From assembly GCA_030693535.1 (NCBI GenBank), contig JAUYAL010000051.1, positions 17,774 through 81,773 of the forward strand: a stretch of 64,000 nucleotides of DNA, given 5' to 3'. The DNA is from Methylotenera sp. Lineage in GTDB: Bacteria > Pseudomonadota > Gammaproteobacteria > Burkholderiales > Methylophilaceae. Shown here piece by piece: positions 20,764 to 33,810 of the stretch (its first letter is position 1; each line of letters opens with the position of its first letter). The notes beneath the pieces were generated by a model. That model ran no database searches and was not told where the DNA came from. It saw nothing but the letters and a program-made list of their open reading frames with translations. The position numbers and the translations under genes are program-made.

Positions 20764-20994
20764 ATTACCTAAGATTATTTAGAAAAATTATTGATGGGTA
20801 CCTCTATTTATTCAAGTTTTTACCAGTTCTTGGCACCACCACCACTGTAAACTGACTAAAGCCAGAACAGTGGTGCGATATGTCAGACCAAGCTCGAATA
20901 AAAAATTAGGATGCGGTATATGTATGATATATATAGTAATTTTTTGTAAGTAACGATGTATGACGATGAAAATTGAATAAATAGAGATGGCCTG
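20764..20994. other. rsmG-parA gap with nested inverted repeats
   Basis: This gap contains 20807-20816 pairing with 20893-20902 (9 of 10) and, inside, 20840-20848 pairing perfectly with 20867-20875 (CACCACTGT/ACAGTGGTG). The outer right arm runs into AAAAAA. It could be a structured RNA or an unusual terminator between rsmG and parA. A separate AT-rich stretch before parA may carry its promoter. Confidence 0.4.
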
Positions 20995-21810
20995 ATGAAA
21001 ATACTAGCAATTACCAATCAAAAAGGTGGAGTCGGTAAAACTACGACTTGCGTAAATTTGGCCGCCAGTTTGGCTAGCTTAGGTAAGCGCGTGTTGCTGA
21101 TAGATCTTGATCCACAAGGTAATGCCAGCACAGGCAGTGGCGTAGATAAGGCGCATCTAAAGTATAGTATTTATCATGTGCTGATAGGCGAAAAGTCGCT
21201 CAGAGAAGTGATTTTAGTCAGTGAAAAAGGCGGTTTTGATATCGCGCCATCTAATCGTGAATTGGCAGGTGCTGAAGTTGAATTGGTGAACGAACTTGCG
21301 CGTGAAAATCGCTTAAAAGTAGCTATTGCAAAATTAGTAAGTACCGAGCCAGAAGCACCTTACGATTTTGTGTTATTAGACTGCCCCCCTGCTTTAAACT
21401 TAGTGACAGTAAACGCACTCACAGCTTCTAATACAGTGATGATTCCGATGCAGTGCGAGTATTATGCATTAGAAGGATTGTCGGATTTGGTTAATACCAT
21501 CAAAAAAGTGCGAGCGCGATTGAACCCAACGCTTGAAATTGAAGGTTTGCTCCGCACTTTGTTTGATAATCGCAATATGCTTGCACAGCAAGTTTCTGCG
21601 CAGTTGATTAGCCACTTTGGTGAGAAAGTCTATAAAACAATTATACCAAGGAATATTCGTTTGGCTGAAGCGCCTAGTTATGGCGTGCCAGTGTTGAGCT
21701 ACGATAAAAGCTCAAAAGGTGCGCAGGCTTATATAGATCTGGCGCAAGAAATTACAGATAAAGAAACTGTAATTAAAGATAAACTTGGTAAAGAGAAAAA
21801 ACATGGCTAA
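20995..21810 (+). CDS. parA: Chromosome partitioning ATPase ParA (Soj)
   Basis: A deviant-Walker ATPase that positions ParB-parS complexes on the nucleoid. The 271-residue protein starts M-K-I-L-A-I-T-N-Q-K-G-G-V-G-K-T-T-T with the signature Lys in the P-loop. It continues with L-L-I-D-L-D-P-Q-G-N-A-S-T-G and D-F-V-L-L-D-C-P-P-A-L. There is no N-terminal HTH, so it is the chromosomal short type. It ends inside the start of parB. Confidence 0.97.
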   Translation: MKILAITNQKGGVGKTTTCVNLAASLASLGKRVLLIDLDPQGNASTGSGVDKAHLKYSIYHVLIGEKSLREVILVSEKGGFDIAPSNRELAGAEVELVNELARENRLKVAIAKLVSTEPEAPYDFVLLDCPPALNLVTVNALTASNTVMIPMQCEYYALEGLSDLVNTIKKVRARLNPTLEIEGLLRTLFDNRNMLAQQVSAQLISHFGEKVYKTIIPRNIRLAEAPSYGVPVLSYDKSSKGAQAYIDLAQEITDKETVIKDKLGKEKKHG

Positions 21811-22705
21811 ATTAAAGGGCTTAAATAGAGGGCTGGGTCGAGGGTTGGATTCACTATTAGCAGGTGATATGGGCACAGTGGGTGAGGCGGATTCTCTATT
21901 AATGCTCAAAGTGGAACAATTGCGTCCTGGCAAGTATCAGCCACGTAGCTATATGGACGATGCTGCTTTGCAAACATTAGCGGCTTCAATAAAGACGCAA
22001 GGTATTATGCAGCCCATTTTGGTGCGTCATATCAGCGAAGACCAAGCGGATGCTGAATATTACGAAATTATCGCAGGTGAACGCCGTTGGCGCGCTGCGC
22101 AGATTGCAGGTTTAGAAGAAGTGCCAGTATTAGTACGTGAAATAGCTGATGAAGCCGCACTCGCAATGGCGCTGATTGAAAATATCCAGCGAGAAAATTT
22201 AAATCCTCTGGAGGAGGCGCAGGGGATTAAACGCTTAATCGATGAATTTTCTATGACGCATGAAAAAGCGGCTATAGCAGTTGGTCGTTCGCGCGTTGCT
22301 GTATCCAATTTACTGCGCTTGCTAAGTTTATGTGCGCCAGTCCAAGAAATGTTGATGCATGGAAAAATAGACATGGGCCATGCGCGAACCTTAATTGGAT
22401 TGGGCGGCTCACAACAAGTGATGCTTGCTGAACAAATTGTGCAAAATAATTTATCAGTGCGTGACACCGAAAGTTTGGTTAAAAAACACAATGAACAAAT
22501 CCAAGAATCAACAAAAAAATATGCAAAAAATACAAAGCATAAAACCAGTATTAATTATGACGTTTTAAGGCTGCAGGAAGCATTAAGTGATAATTTAGGG
22601 GCTGTAGTTAGTATTAAAAGTAGTTTAAGCGGAGCGGGCACGTTAAAAATTAATTATGCTAATTTAGACCAATTGGAAGAAATTATTGCAAAGATTTCAC
22701 ATTAG
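21803..22705 (+). CDS. parB: Chromosome partitioning protein ParB
   Basis: A CTP-dependent clamp that loads at parS. I choose the ATG at 21803, overlapping parA by 8 nt, because M-A-K-L-K-G-L-N-R-G-L-G-R-G-L-D-S-L-L is the normal ParB N-terminus; the frame extends back to a TTG at 21785. Further features are L-R-P-G-K-Y-Q-P-R, the CTP-binding G-E-R-R-W-R-A-A and E-N-I-Q-R-E-N-L-N-P-L-E-E-A motifs, an HTH (about residues 145-170) and the C-terminal dimerisation domain. Three perfect parS sites lie in the window. Confidence 0.97.
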   Translation: MAKLKGLNRGLGRGLDSLLAGDMGTVGEADSLLMLKVEQLRPGKYQPRSYMDDAALQTLAASIKTQGIMQPILVRHISEDQADAEYYEIIAGERRWRAAQIAGLEEVPVLVREIADEAALAMALIENIQRENLNPLEEAQGIKRLIDEFSMTHEKAAIAVGRSRVAVSNLLRLLSLCAPVQEMLMHGKIDMGHARTLIGLGGSQQVMLAEQIVQNNLSVRDTESLVKKHNEQIQESTKKYAKNTKHKTSINYDVLRLQEALSDNLGAVVSIKSSLSGAGTLKINYANLDQLEEIIAKISH

Positions 22706-22876
22706 AAACAGGTTTAATGGCAGGTATTATGGGCTAAGTGTTTCATTTTGCTTGAACTTAGTCCTTGACTAAAAATCGGTAATAATTCAAAATCTCGGTC
22801 TTCGCTGAAAATTAAATTAAAAAAAACATAAAAACAGCGGCGTTTTTTAAGTGTAAAAATAATTGGGTTTAAGTCA

Positions 22877-23251
22877 TTGTCAGCATCCATCACATCAGAT
22901 GTTTTTAGTAAAATGCTTAAAATTCAACTAGTTGCTACATTAGCAGTTGCAATATTCGCATTATTTATTTCAGGTTTAAACGCAAGTGTTTCAGCAATAT
23001 TAGGCGGTGCAAGCGTGTTATTAGGCGCACTAGCGGCCACGGCGATTGCAAAACGAAGTGCCGGCAATGAAGATCCGACAGCCGTTTTAGTCAATCTATT
23101 AAAAGCCGAAGCAGTTAAAATTTTAGTGATTATTATTTTGTTGATAATCATTTTTAATGTGTACAAGCAATTGGTGCCATTTGCGCTGATTGCTGGATTG
23201 GCAGCAGCGGCCTTATTTTCTGGTGCAGCGCTGAGCAGATTAAAAGTTTAA
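22877..23251 (+). CDS. atpI: ATP synthase subunit I (AtpI)
   Basis: A small inner-membrane protein of 124 residues with four predicted membrane segments, leading the atp operon. In related systems AtpI aids assembly of the c ring. The best start is TTG 22877; ATG 22913 would remove 12 residues. Neither has a strong ribosome site. It lies 54 nt before atpB, as in other proteobacteria. The assignment rests on topology and position because this family is poorly conserved. Confidence 0.85.
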   Translation: MSASITSDVFSKMLKIQLVATLAVAIFALFISGLNASVSAILGGASVLLGALAATAIAKRSAGNEDPTAVLVNLLKAEAVKILVIIILLIIIFNVYKQLVPFALIAGLAAAALFSGAALSRLKV

Positions 23252-23301
23252 GCAAGTTTAAGAGTAATTTAAATAAACAATTTCGTTAGAGTAAATATTA
23301 G

Positions 23302-24174
<873 letters not shown>

Positions 24175-24244
24175 TTTTTATGGTGTTTATTTTTAATTAA
24201 GTAGTAAATTTTTTAGTGGTTTTAGTAGTAAGTTTAATTTTTGA

Positions 24245-24523
<279 letters not shown>

Positions 24524-24585
24524 TTAGCCTCAATAATTTGGCTTTAAGTTAGCGCAAATTAACGACTTAAATATTGGAGTAAGTA

Positions 24586-25056
24586 ATGAACATTAACTTT
24601 ACACTTATCGCACAAGCAATTGCATTTTCTGTGCTGATTTGGTTCACAGTAAAATTCGTTTGGCCGCCGCTATTAAATGCAATTGAAGCGCGTCAAAAAG
24701 AAATCGCTGATGGTTTGGCTGCAGCATCTGAGGGTAAAAACTCTTTAGCTGTGGCTGCAAAGCAATCAGAAGTCACTTTGAATGAAGCTAAGCAAAAAGC
24801 TAGCGAGATTATTGGTCAAGCTGAAAAGCGTGGATCACAAATCGTTGAAGAAGCTAAAGGCTCAGCCAAAACTGAAGGTGAGCGTATTTTGGCCGGTGCA
24901 AAAGCTGAAATTGAACAAGAAGTGAATCGTGCAAAAGAAGGTTTACGTTCGCAAGTGTCAGCATTAGCAATAGCTGGTGCTGAAAAAATATTGCGTAAAG
25001 AAATTGACGCAAAAGCACACAGCGAAATGTTATCTAAACTCGCTGCAGAACTTTAA
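24586..25056 (+). CDS. atpF: ATP synthase F0 subunit b
   Basis: The peripheral stalk subunit: one N-terminal membrane helix (about 5-25, ending [11 protein letters not shown]) and a long, charged alpha-helical dimerisation region. The 156-residue length is standard. It is followed 23 nt later by atpH. Confidence 0.96.
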   Translation: MNINFTLIAQAIAFSVLIWFTVKFVWPPLLNAIEARQKEIADGLAAASEGKNSLAVAAKQSEVTLNEAKQKASEIIGQAEKRGSQIVEEAKGSAKTEGERILAGAKAEIEQEVNRAKEGLRSQVSALAIAGAEKILRKEIDAKAHSEMLSKLAAEL

Positions 25057-25079
25057 GGCTAAGAGATAAAGGAAATCAT

Positions 25080-25616
25080 ATGGCTGAAATATCAACCATC
25101 GCTAGGCCTTATGCAGTTGCAGCTTTTAACCTTGGTCAAGAGCAGAAAGCACTTGCTAAGTGGTCTGAAATGTTAGGTTTTGCAGCTGCGGTAGCAAGTG
25201 ACGCACAGATGCAGGCATACATTCAAGATCCAAAGATTGTGAGCAGTGAGTTGCAAAATACATTTTTAAAGGTGTGTGGCGATAAGCTGAATGAGCAAGG
25301 TCAAAACTTGATTAAAGTGCTGGTTGAATATAACCGAATGGCTATCTTGCCAGCTATTACATCTGCTTTTGAAGAACTTAAGGCGCAAGCTGAAGGTGTA
25401 TTAGATGCGCAAATTATTGCAGCAGCTAAACCAAGTGCTGCAGAAGTAAAAGATTTGGTTAAGCGTTTAGAAGCTAAGTTTGGTAAAAAGATTGAAGCCA
25501 ATGTGACGGTAGATGCAGATCTTATTGGTGGTATCAAAATTATTGTTGGCGATACCGTGATAGACGCATCCGTCAAAGGTCAGTTGCAAAATTTAGCTTA
25601 TACGCTTGCGGCATAA
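25080..25616 (+). CDS. atpH: ATP synthase F1 subunit delta
   Basis: Links the peripheral stalk to the top of the F1 head. The 178-residue protein starts with A-R-P-Y-A-V-A-A-F and ends with a conserved D-A-S-V-K-G-Q-L-Q-N-L, both characteristic of the delta family. Position between atpF and atpA confirms it. Confidence 0.95.
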   Translation: MAEISTIARPYAVAAFNLGQEQKALAKWSEMLGFAAAVASDAQMQAYIQDPKIVSSELQNTFLKVCGDKLNEQGQNLIKVLVEYNRMAILPAITSAFEELKAQAEGVLDAQIIAAAKPSAAEVKDLVKRLEAKFGKKIEANVTVDADLIGGIKIIVGDTVIDASVKGQLQNLAYTLAA

Positions 25617-25647
25617 GTTGCAGTTATAGAAAATATTAGGAGCTACA

Positions 25648-27189
25648 ATGCAGTTATCTACATCAGAAATCAGTGAACTGATTAAAAGCAGATTAGAGAA
25701 TTTTTCTACCTCAGCTGAAGCGCGTACTCAAGGTACGGTAATTTCAGTAACCGATGGTATTGTTCGTATTCATGGTCTTTCAAACGTAATGGCTGGCGAG
25801 ATGATCGAGTTTCCAGGTAACACATTCGGTTTGGCGCTTAACTTAGAGCGTGATTCAGTGGGTGCGGTTGTTCTAGGAGACTACGAACATATTACAGAAG
25901 GCGATGTATGTAAATGTACAGGTCGTATTTTGGAAGTGCCAGTGGGTCCAGAATTGATTGGTCGCGTTGTTAATGCACTTGGTCAGCCTATCGATGGCAA
26001 AGGCCCAGTCAATGCAAAAATGACTGACAAAATTGAAAAAGTGGCACCAGGCGTTATTGCACGTAAATCAGTTTCGCAACCGGTACAAACGGGTTTGAAA
26101 TCAGTTGACTCTATGGTTCCTGTAGGTCGTGGTCAACGTGAATTGATTATTGGTGACCGTCAAACAGGTAAAACAGCAGTTGCGATTGATGCGATTATTA
26201 ATCAAAAAGGTCAAAATATGACCTGTATCTACGTTGCGATTGGACAAAAGGCATCTACAGTAGCTAACGTGGTACGTAAACTAGAAGAAAATGGTGCAAT
26301 GGCTTACACCATTGTTGTTGCTGCTACGGCATCTGACTCAGCTGCATTGCAATTCTTAGCACCGTATGCTGGTTGTACTATGGGCGAATATTTCCGTGAT
26401 CGTGGTGAAGACTCATTAATCGTATACGATGATTTGACAAAACAAGCGATTGCTTACCGTCAGATTTCACTGCTATTACGCCGTCCACCAGGCCGTGAAG
26501 CTTACCCAGGCGATGTGTTCTATATTCACTCACGTTTATTAGAGCGTGCTGCTCGTGTAAATGAAGAGTATGTAGAAAAATTCACTAACGGCGCTGTTAA
26601 AGGTAAAACTGGTTCATTAACAGCATTGCCAGTGATTGAAACTGCCGCTGGCGACGTTTCAGCATTCGTTCCAACTAACGTGATTTCAATTACTGATGGT
26701 CAAATCTTCTTAGAAACTGACTTGTTCAACGCTGGTATTCGTCCTGCGATTAACGCTGGTATTTCAGTGTCTCGCGTGGGTGGTGCGGCGCAAACTAAAG
26801 TAATCAAGAAGTTGGGTGGAGGTGTACGTCTAGCATTGGCACAGTACCGTGAATTGGCAGCATTTGCACAGTTTGCATCTGATTTGGATGAAGCTACACG
26901 TAAACAACTAGACCGCGGTCGTATGTTTACTGAGTTAATGAAACAAGCACAATATGCGCCACTAAGCGTTTCTAACATGGCAATTACTTTGTTAGCAGCA
27001 AATAAAGGCTATTTCGATGACGTACCAACCAACAAAGTATTAGCATTTGAAACTTCATTACATGGTTTTATGGCTTCTAAATACAAAGCTTTGATGGATG
27101 GCATTGAGAAGAGCAAAGATTTAGCTGGTGACAATGAAAAAGCTGTTGAAGCCGCAATTCAGGACTTCAAAGCAACTAATGCTTATTAA
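25648..27189 (+). CDS. atpA: ATP synthase F1 subunit alpha
   Basis: The non-catalytic nucleotide-binding subunit, 513 residues as in E. coli. The P-loop is [18 protein letters not shown] and [15 protein letters not shown] are further alpha signatures. GGAG lies 8 nt before the ATG. Confidence 0.98.
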   Translation: MQLSTSEISELIKSRLENFSTSAEARTQGTVISVTDGIVRIHGLSNVMAGEMIEFPGNTFGLALNLERDSVGAVVLGDYEHITEGDVCKCTGRILEVPVGPELIGRVVNALGQPIDGKGPVNAKMTDKIEKVAPGVIARKSVSQPVQTGLKSVDSMVPVGRGQRELIIGDRQTGKTAVAIDAIINQKGQNMTCIYVAIGQKASTVANVVRKLEENGAMAYTIVVAATASDSAALQFLAPYAGCTMGEYFRDRGEDSLIVYDDLTKQAIAYRQISLLLRRPPGREAYPGDVFYIHSRLLERAARVNEEYVEKFTNGAVKGKTGSLTALPVIETAAGDVSAFVPTNVISITDGQIFLETDLFNAGIRPAINAGISVSRVGGAAQTKVIKKLGGGVRLALAQYRELAAFAQFASDLDEATRKQLDRGRMFTELMKQAQYAPLSVSNMAITLLAANKGYFDDVPTNKVLAFETSLHGFMASKYKALMDGIEKSKDLAGDNEKAVEAAIQDFKATNAY

Positions 27190-27220
27190 TTGCGCTTACT
27201 AATCACTTTTAGGATTAAAA

Positions 27221-28159
27221 ATGGCTGGTAGTAAAGAGATTAGAACCAAGATCAAAAGTGTTGAAAATACACGTAAGATCACCAAAGCCATGGAAATGGT
27301 GGCTGCTTCTAAAATGCGTAAAGCGCAAGATAGGATGCGTGCATCACGTCCATATGCTGATAAAATTCGTAATGTAGCAGCGCACCTTTCTTTAGCTCAT
27401 TCAGAATATAAGCACCCATTTCTTATGAAGCGTGAAGTGGTTAAAAAAATCGGCATTATTGTTGTGAGTTCTGACAAAGGTCTTTGCGGTGGCTTAAATA
27501 CTAATGTATTGAGAATGACAATAAACCAGATGAAGAACTGGGAAGCTGAAGGCAAAGTTATCACTGTTAGTGCAATTGGCAACAAAGGCTATTCATTTAT
27601 GAATCGCGTTGGTGCAGATGTTAAATCGCATATCACAGGTTTAGGTGATGTGCCACATCTAGAAACGCTAATCGGTAATATTAAGGTGATGTTAGATGCT
27701 TATATCTCTGGTGAAATTGATCAGTTGCATATTTGCTATACACGTTTTATTAACACGATGAAGCAAGAGCCAGTGTTAGAGCAGTTGTTGCCTTTAACAA
27801 GTGAACGCTTAGGTACACATGCGGACCACGAAAAAGCAGAAGCGCTTACTACGAGTGGTGTCATTAAGAGTGCACTTCAGATTGGTGCGGCTAAAGGTCA
27901 TTGGGATTATATTTATGAGCCAGAATCAAAGCCTGTCATTGATCAGTTGATGGTGCGTTATATTGAATCATTGGTATATAACGCAGTATCAGAGAATATG
28001 GCTTCAGAGCAGTCATCACGAATGGTCGCAATGAAGTCTGCATCAGACAATGCAAAAGAAGTGATTGGTGATTTGAAATTGGTATATAACAAAGCACGTC
28101 AAGCGGCCATTACCAAAGAGATTTCAGAAATCGTCGGTGGCGCAGCAGCAGTAGCATAA
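27221..28159 (+). CDS. atpG: ATP synthase F1 subunit gamma
   Basis: The rotating central shaft. N-terminal [20 protein letters not shown] and C-terminal [10 protein letters not shown] are conserved. At 312 residues it is about 25 longer than the E. coli protein; the extra length lies in the middle of the protein (around residues 195-240), as seen in some betaproteobacteria. Confidence 0.97.
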   Translation: MAGSKEIRTKIKSVENTRKITKAMEMVAASKMRKAQDRMRASRPYADKIRNVAAHLSLAHSEYKHPFLMKREVVKKIGIIVVSSDKGLCGGLNTNVLRMTINQMKNWEAEGKVITVSAIGNKGYSFMNRVGADVKSHITGLGDVPHLETLIGNIKVMLDAYISGEIDQLHICYTRFINTMKQEPVLEQLLPLTSERLGTHADHEKAEALTTSGVIKSALQIGAAKGHWDYIYEPESKPVIDQLMVRYIESLVYNAVSENMASEQSSRMVAMKSASDNAKEVIGDLKLVYNKARQAAITKEISEIVGGAAAVA

Positions 28160-28202
28160 ATTTTACGAATTAAATTGCAATTCAACAGATTAGCTTGAAT
28201 AG

Positions 28203-29651
<1,449 letters not shown>

Positions 29652-29702
29652 TGGTCGTTTAACTAGTCGTTAGACGTTAGTCAAAAGTTTTTAAGGAATA
29701 AC

Positions 29703-30128
29703 ATGGCAAATACAGTTCATATTGATGTTGTAAGCGCAGAGGCAAGTATATTCTCAGGGGATGCTGAGTTTGTGGTTGCACCTGCAAGTGCTGGTGAAGT
29801 GGGTATCTACCCTAACCATGCGCCAATGATTTCAACAATCAAGCCAGGCGCACTGCGTATTAAGCAAGCTAGCGTGGCTCAAGAGGTTGTAATTTATCTC
29901 TCTGGTGGATTATTAGAAGTTCAACCAGGCGTAATCACAGTGTTAGCTGATACGGCAGTTCGTGGCCATGATTTAGATGAAGCAAAGGCAATTGCCGCTA
30001 AGGAAGTAGCAGAAGAAGCGATTAAAAACAGAACTTCAGATGTTAATTATGCGGCAGCACAAGCTGAATTATCAGAGGCACTTGCTCAGATTCAAACGAT
30101 TGAGAGGCTTCGCAAGGCATCACACTAA
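29703..30128 (+). CDS. atpC: ATP synthase F1 subunit epsilon
   Basis: A regulatory subunit of the central stalk: an N-terminal beta-sandwich ([11 protein letters not shown] and [10 protein letters not shown]) and a C-terminal helical hairpin. It is 141 residues, the last gene of the atp operon, and is followed by a strong terminator. Confidence 0.96.
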   Translation: MANTVHIDVVSAEASIFSGDAEFVVAPASAGEVGIYPNHAPMISTIKPGALRIKQASVAQEVVIYLSGGLLEVQPGVITVLADTAVRGHDLDEAKAIAAKEVAEEAIKNRTSDVNYAAAQAELSEALAQIQTIERLRKASH

Positions 30129-30169
30129 ATTTTGCAATTAAAATGGTGTAGCATAACTAACACCAGCGA

Positions 30170-30194
30170 AAAGGCAGCTTAGGCTGCCTTTTTT
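30170..30194 (+). terminator. Rho-independent terminator of the atp operon
   Basis: An 8-bp stem AAGGCAGC/GCTGCCTT (30171-30178 and 30183-30190) with a TTAG loop, followed by TTTT. It lies 42 nt after the atpC stop and before glmU. Confidence 0.9.
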
Positions 30195-30236
30195 GTTATA
30201 CTTAAACAATGTTAAATCACTAAAAACCATAAAGTT

Positions 30237-31607
30237 ATGTGTATGCTTAATATCATTATTCTTGCTGCGGGTAAAGGTACACGCATGCACTCCAACACGC
30301 CTAAAGTGCTTCATCAAATAGGCGGGAAACCAATATTAGCGCATGTGATTGACTGTGCAAAAGCGTTGAATCCTCACAAAATAATTGTGGTGTATGGTTA
30401 TGGTGGAGAAATAGTTCGTGAAGCATTTAGTCATGAAAAAATAATATGGGTTAATCAAGCAGAGCAGCTCGGTACTGGACATGCGGTCCAACAAGCCATA
30501 CCATTTTTAGATGAAAATACAGAAACTTTAATAATGCTTGGTGATGTGCCCTTAGTTGATGTAAAGGCCTGCAAAGCATTAATTGCACAAGCGGATGACA
30601 AACTTGCAATTTTGTCATTTAACAAAACAGATCCGACAGGCTATGGTCGAATTGTTCACAATGATAAACAAAATATAGTGGCTATCGTAGAGCATAAAGA
30701 TGCAACTGAAGCGCAACTGAATATTGTAGAAGTTAATACGGGCATCATGGCGATGCCGAACGTTCACCTAACTCAATGGCTATCGCAACTGACAAATAAC
30801 AATGCTCAGGGTGAATACTATTTAACAGATATTGTGGCACTAGCTGTGAAGCAAGGTGTTGATGTTGTGTCTCAAATAACCGATGATGAGTGGTCAGTTA
30901 CTGGCATTAATTCAAAAATAGATTTAAGTGCCATTGAGCGTGTTTACCAAACACGCATTGCACAAAAGTTATTGCAGCAAGGTGTAACCTTACGAGATCC
31001 TACACGGCTAGATATTAGAGGCTCATTAAGCTGCGGAAAAGATGTAGAGATTGATATTAATTGCGTGTTTGAAGGTAATGTAATTTTAGGTAACAACGTA
31101 AATATCTCAGCAAACTGCGTGATTAAAAATTCCACTATAAAAGCAGGTGCGCAAATCGCGCCATTTACACATATAGATGACACTGTAATTGGTGAAAATA
31201 GCCGTATCGGCCCATTTGCAAGATTGCGTCCTGGCACTACTCTAGAGGCAGATACACATATTGGTAATTTTGTAGAACTTAAGAATTCTCAAGTTGATAA
31301 AGGAAGTAAAATCAATCACTTGAGTTATGTTGGTGATACTACAGTAGGAAAAAATGTAAATATAGGCGCGGGGACTATCACCTGTAATTACGATGGTGCA
31401 AATAAATTTAGAACGGTAATTGAAGATAATGTATTTATAGGCTCAGATACACAATTAGTAGCGCCCGTCACCATAGGTAAAGGGGCAACTATTGCAGCAG
31501 GATCCACAATTACAAAAGATGCACCTGCTGATCAACTCACCCTTTGCAGAGCCAAAGAACAAAAAACAGTTGCAGGCTGGAAACGACCTACTAAAAAATC
31601 AAGTTAA
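30237..31607 (+). CDS. glmU: Bifunctional GlcNAc-1-phosphate uridyltransferase / glucosamine-1-phosphate acetyltransferase
   Basis: Makes UDP-GlcNAc for peptidoglycan and lipid A. The N-terminal half carries L-A-A-G-K-G-T-R-M and the Mg-binding L-G-D-V-P-L. From about residue 255 there is a left-handed beta-helix of hexapeptide repeats ending with the acetyltransferase region N-Y-D-G-A-N-K and R-A-K-E-Q. Length 456 is standard. The true start may be the second Met (30243). It forms a unit with glmS 26 nt downstream. Confidence 0.97.
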   Translation: MCMLNIIILAAGKGTRMHSNTPKVLHQIGGKPILAHVIDCAKALNPHKIIVVYGYGGEIVREAFSHEKIIWVNQAEQLGTGHAVQQAIPFLDENTETLIMLGDVPLVDVKACKALIAQADDKLAILSFNKTDPTGYGRIVHNDKQNIVAIVEHKDATEAQLNIVEVNTGIMAMPNVHLTQWLSQLTNNNAQGEYYLTDIVALAVKQGVDVVSQITDDEWSVTGINSKIDLSAIERVYQTRIAQKLLQQGVTLRDPTRLDIRGSLSCGKDVEIDINCVFEGNVILGNNVNISANCVIKNSTIKAGAQIAPFTHIDDTVIGENSRIGPFARLRPGTTLEADTHIGNFVELKNSQVDKGSKINHLSYVGDTTVGKNVNIGAGTITCNYDGANKFRTVIEDNVFIGSDTQLVAPVTIGKGATIAAGSTITKDAPADQLTLCRAKEQKTVAGWKRPTKKSS

Positions 31608-31633
31608 TCGAATCATTAGGAAAGAATAAATTT

Positions 31634-33463
31634 ATGTGTGGCATAGTAGGAGCAGTTGCAAATAGAAATGTCGTTTCAACGCTTATAGAAGGCTTAAGCC
31701 GGCTAGAATATCGCGGTTATGACTCGGCTGGAATTGCGGTTTTAAACAATAGTGGCATTGAGCGCGTTAGAGCAGTAGGTCGCGTCGCCGCCATGACGGA
31801 TAAAGCCAATGAGTCTAAAATAAGTGGCCTAGTAGGCATCGGCCATACGCGTTGGGCAACGCACGGTGGCGTAACAGAGAGCAACGCACATCCACATGTT
31901 TCAAAAGGGGAGATTGCCGTAGTGCATAACGGCATTATTGAAAATCATGATGAACAACGTGAAAAACTAGAAAAATTAGGCTATGAGTTCACCTCACAAA
32001 CCGATACTGAAGTCATTGCACATTTAATTCACCATTATCACAAAGAATTACCAGTATTAGCAGCTACTCTAAAAGCCGTAGCTGAACTGACAGGCGCTTT
32101 CGCAATCAGTGTAATTTCTGTGAAAGAGCCTGAGCATATGATTACAGCACGCTTAGGTTGCCCGTTATTGATAGGCTTAGGCGAAGGCGAAAACTTCATT
32201 GCATCTGATGTTTCAGCGGTGTTATCTGTCACCCGCAAAGTAATTTATCTTGAAGATGGCGATGTAGCGGACATTCGTAGTGATGGCGTGACGATTTTTG
32301 GCCGTGATGGCAATACAGTTGAACGTAAAATCCACATGAGCGACGTGTCACTTGCCAGTATGGAGCTTGGCCCATACGCGCACTTCATGCAAAAGGAGAT
32401 ACATGAGCAACCAAAAGCGCTTACAGATACAATTGAAGCGCTAATTGACGACAACCAATTCTCCCCTGCTTTGTTTGGAGATAATGCCAGTGAAGTATTT
32501 AACGCAGTCAATAGCATTTTGATTCTTGCCGCTGGCACCAGTTATTACGCTGCGCTGACAGCTAAATACTGGCTAGAAAGCATTGCAAAAATACCCACTA
32601 ATGTAGAAATCGCCAGTGAATATCGCTACAGAGTTTCTGTGCCCAATCCTAAGCAATTGATAGTTACTATTTCACAATCAGGCGAAACGCTGGACACAAT
32701 GGAAGCGTTAAAACACGCCAAGTCGCTAGGCCAACATTACACACTTGCCATTTGTAATGTGCAAGAAAGCGCTATTCCACGCGCCTCTCAACTGGTTTTC
32801 TATACGCGCGCAGGGGCTGAAATTGGCGTAGCTTCAACTAAAGCCTTCACCACCCAGTTAGTCGCCCTCTTTACTTTGGCGGCTACCTTAGCCAAACAAC
32901 GCGGCTTATTGACCGAAGATGAAGAACATGCACATTTAAGCGCCTTAAGACAACTAGCAGGCAGCGTGCAACATGCCCTTAATCTAGAACCACAAATTCG
33001 TGAATGGGCGAAAAGCTTTGCCAATAAACAGCATGCACTGTTTTTAGGGCGCGGTATACACTATCCAATCGCGTTAGAAGGCGCACTTAAGCTTAAAGAG
33101 ATTTCTTATATCCATGCCGAAGCTTACCCCGCAGGCGAGCTTAAACACGGCCCGCTAGCACTGGTTGATAGCGACATGCCCGTAGTCGTGATTGCGCCAA
33201 ATGATACTTTGTTAGAAAAAGTAAAATCTAACATGCAAGAAGTAAAAGCCCGCGGTGGCGAGCTATTTGTATTTGCAGATTCCGACAGCCATTTTACTGA
33301 GTCAGAAGGCGTGCATGTCATCCGCACGCCACGTCACGTAGGCGTTCTCTCCCCTATTCTGCATACAATACCTGTGCAGATGTTGGCTTACCATGCGGCG
33401 TTGTTGAAAGGAACTGATGTGGATAAACCGAGGAATTTGGCGAAGAGTGTGACAGTGGAGTAG
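31634..33463 (+). CDS. glmS: Glutamine-fructose-6-phosphate aminotransferase
   Basis: Makes glucosamine-6-phosphate, the first step towards UDP-GlcNAc. The initiator Met is followed by the catalytic Cys2 (M-C-G-I-V-G-A). The N-terminal glutaminase domain (1-240) has R-W-A-T-H-G. Two SIS isomerase domains follow, with S-Q-S-G-E-T-L-D-T and the C-terminal [13 protein letters not shown]. No glmS ribozyme is expected outside Firmicutes and I see none. This is the last housekeeping gene before the accessory region. Confidence 0.97.
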   Translation: MCGIVGAVANRNVVSTLIEGLSRLEYRGYDSAGIAVLNNSGIERVRAVGRVAAMTDKANESKISGLVGIGHTRWATHGGVTESNAHPHVSKGEIAVVHNGIIENHDEQREKLEKLGYEFTSQTDTEVIAHLIHHYHKELPVLAATLKAVAELTGAFAISVISVKEPEHMITARLGCPLLIGLGEGENFIASDVSAVLSVTRKVIYLEDGDVADIRSDGVTIFGRDGNTVERKIHMSDVSLASMELGPYAHFMQKEIHEQPKALTDTIEALIDDNQFSPALFGDNASEVFNAVNSILILAAGTSYYAALTAKYWLESIAKIPTNVEIASEYRYRVSVPNPKQLIVTISQSGETLDTMEALKHAKSLGQHYTLAICNVQESAIPRASQLVFYTRAGAEIGVASTKAFTTQLVALFTLAATLAKQRGLLTEDEEHAHLSALRQLAGSVQHALNLEPQIREWAKSFANKQHALFLGRGIHYPIALEGALKLKEISYIHAEAYPAGELKHGPLALVDSDMPVVVIAPNDTLLEKVKSNMQEVKARGGELFVFADSDSHFTESEGVHVIRTPRHVGVLSPILHTIPVQMLAYHAALLKGTDVDKPRNLAKSVTVE

Positions 33464-33630
33464 TATGGGATTGTCAAATTCAATACTGACTTTAATGAAC
33501 TAACATTATGGATAATCATAACCCTTCAAAGACAATAAATACAAGGGTTGATAAAATAATCGACCAATAAATTGAATTACGGATAATTTGTACAAATCAA
33601 ATATTATTATAATAATCAATAACTTATGTG

Positions 33631-33659
33631 TTGACAAGTAAAAAAACAGAGAATATTAT
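33631..33659 (+). promoter_or_regulatory. Promoter of micropeptide/AAA+ module A
   Basis: TTGACA (33631-33636), 17-nt spacer, TATTAT (33654-33659). The micro-ORF ATG begins 7 nt after the -10 hexamer, so the transcript would start at or next to the ATG: a leaderless message. Confidence 0.65.
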
Positions 33660-33665
33660 TCTCAC

Positions 33666-33776
33666 ATGCTTACCAACAGATCTAAACCTATTAAACATAT
33701 CGCTTTATATTTAAAGCGTATCGGTTCAACTGGCCGCTCTTTAGCGTTAATGAATTTAAACAAATCCATCAACTAA
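33666..33776 (+). CDS. Leaderless 36-aa micropeptide, copy A (ALYLKRIGSTGR motif)
   Basis: A 36-residue basic peptide beginning M-L-T-N-R-S-K-P-I-K-H-I and containing ALYLKRIGSTGRS. The same motif is encoded at 41930-42064 and, with a stop in place of Leu, at 36479-36586. Between copies A and C the codons differ almost only at third positions (GCT/GCA, TTA/CTA, CGT/CGC, ATC/ATA, GGT/GGC, TCA/TCT, ACT/ACC, GGC/GGT, CGC/CGG), which points to selection on the peptide rather than on the RNA. The ATG falls at the predicted transcript start. It could be a regulatory leader peptide or a functional partner of the ATPase. I know of no named family. Confidence 0.55.
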   Translation: MLTNRSKPIKHIALYLKRIGSTGRSLALMNLNKSIN

Positions 33777-33778
33777 AA

Positions 33779-33798
33779 AGCCGTCTTTGATGACGGCT
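33779..33798 (+). promoter_or_regulatory. Hairpin between micropeptide and ATPase ribosome site
   Basis: A 7-bp stem AGCCGTC/GACGGCT with a 6-nt loop, ending at the base that precedes the AAGGAG region (33799-33804) of the ATPase gene. It has no T tract, so it is more likely to affect translation initiation than termination. A different-sequence hairpin occupies the same place in module C. Confidence 0.55.
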
Positions 33799-33810
33799 CA
33801 AGGAGCTGTC

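Larger units (their letters stand above)
33571..33798 (+). repeat. Direct repeat R1 (module leader, copy A)
   Basis: About 225 nt that recur in degraded form at 36390-36613 (R2) in the same orientation. Both have G-GATAAT, TACAAAT, a shared TCAATAACTTAT, a promoter, a micro-ORF with PIK-x-I-A, YLKRIGST and CRS/GRS codons, and an AGCCGTC/GACGGCT hairpin. R1 leads directly into the AAA+ ATPase gene, so it is that module's leader. The shared peptide motif also recurs at 41.9 kb ahead of the second ATPase. Confidence 0.7.

Noticed and set aside
22706..22876. atp operon promoter TTGACT with TAATAAT
   Set aside because: The spacing is only about 9 nt; no acceptable -35/-10 pair found in the gap.
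33690..33720. CGCTTTA/TAAAGCG hairpin inside micropeptide copy A, suggesting a structured RNA instead of a peptide
   Set aside because: The stem is imperfect in copy B and broken in copy C, while the encoded residues stay the same through silent changes.
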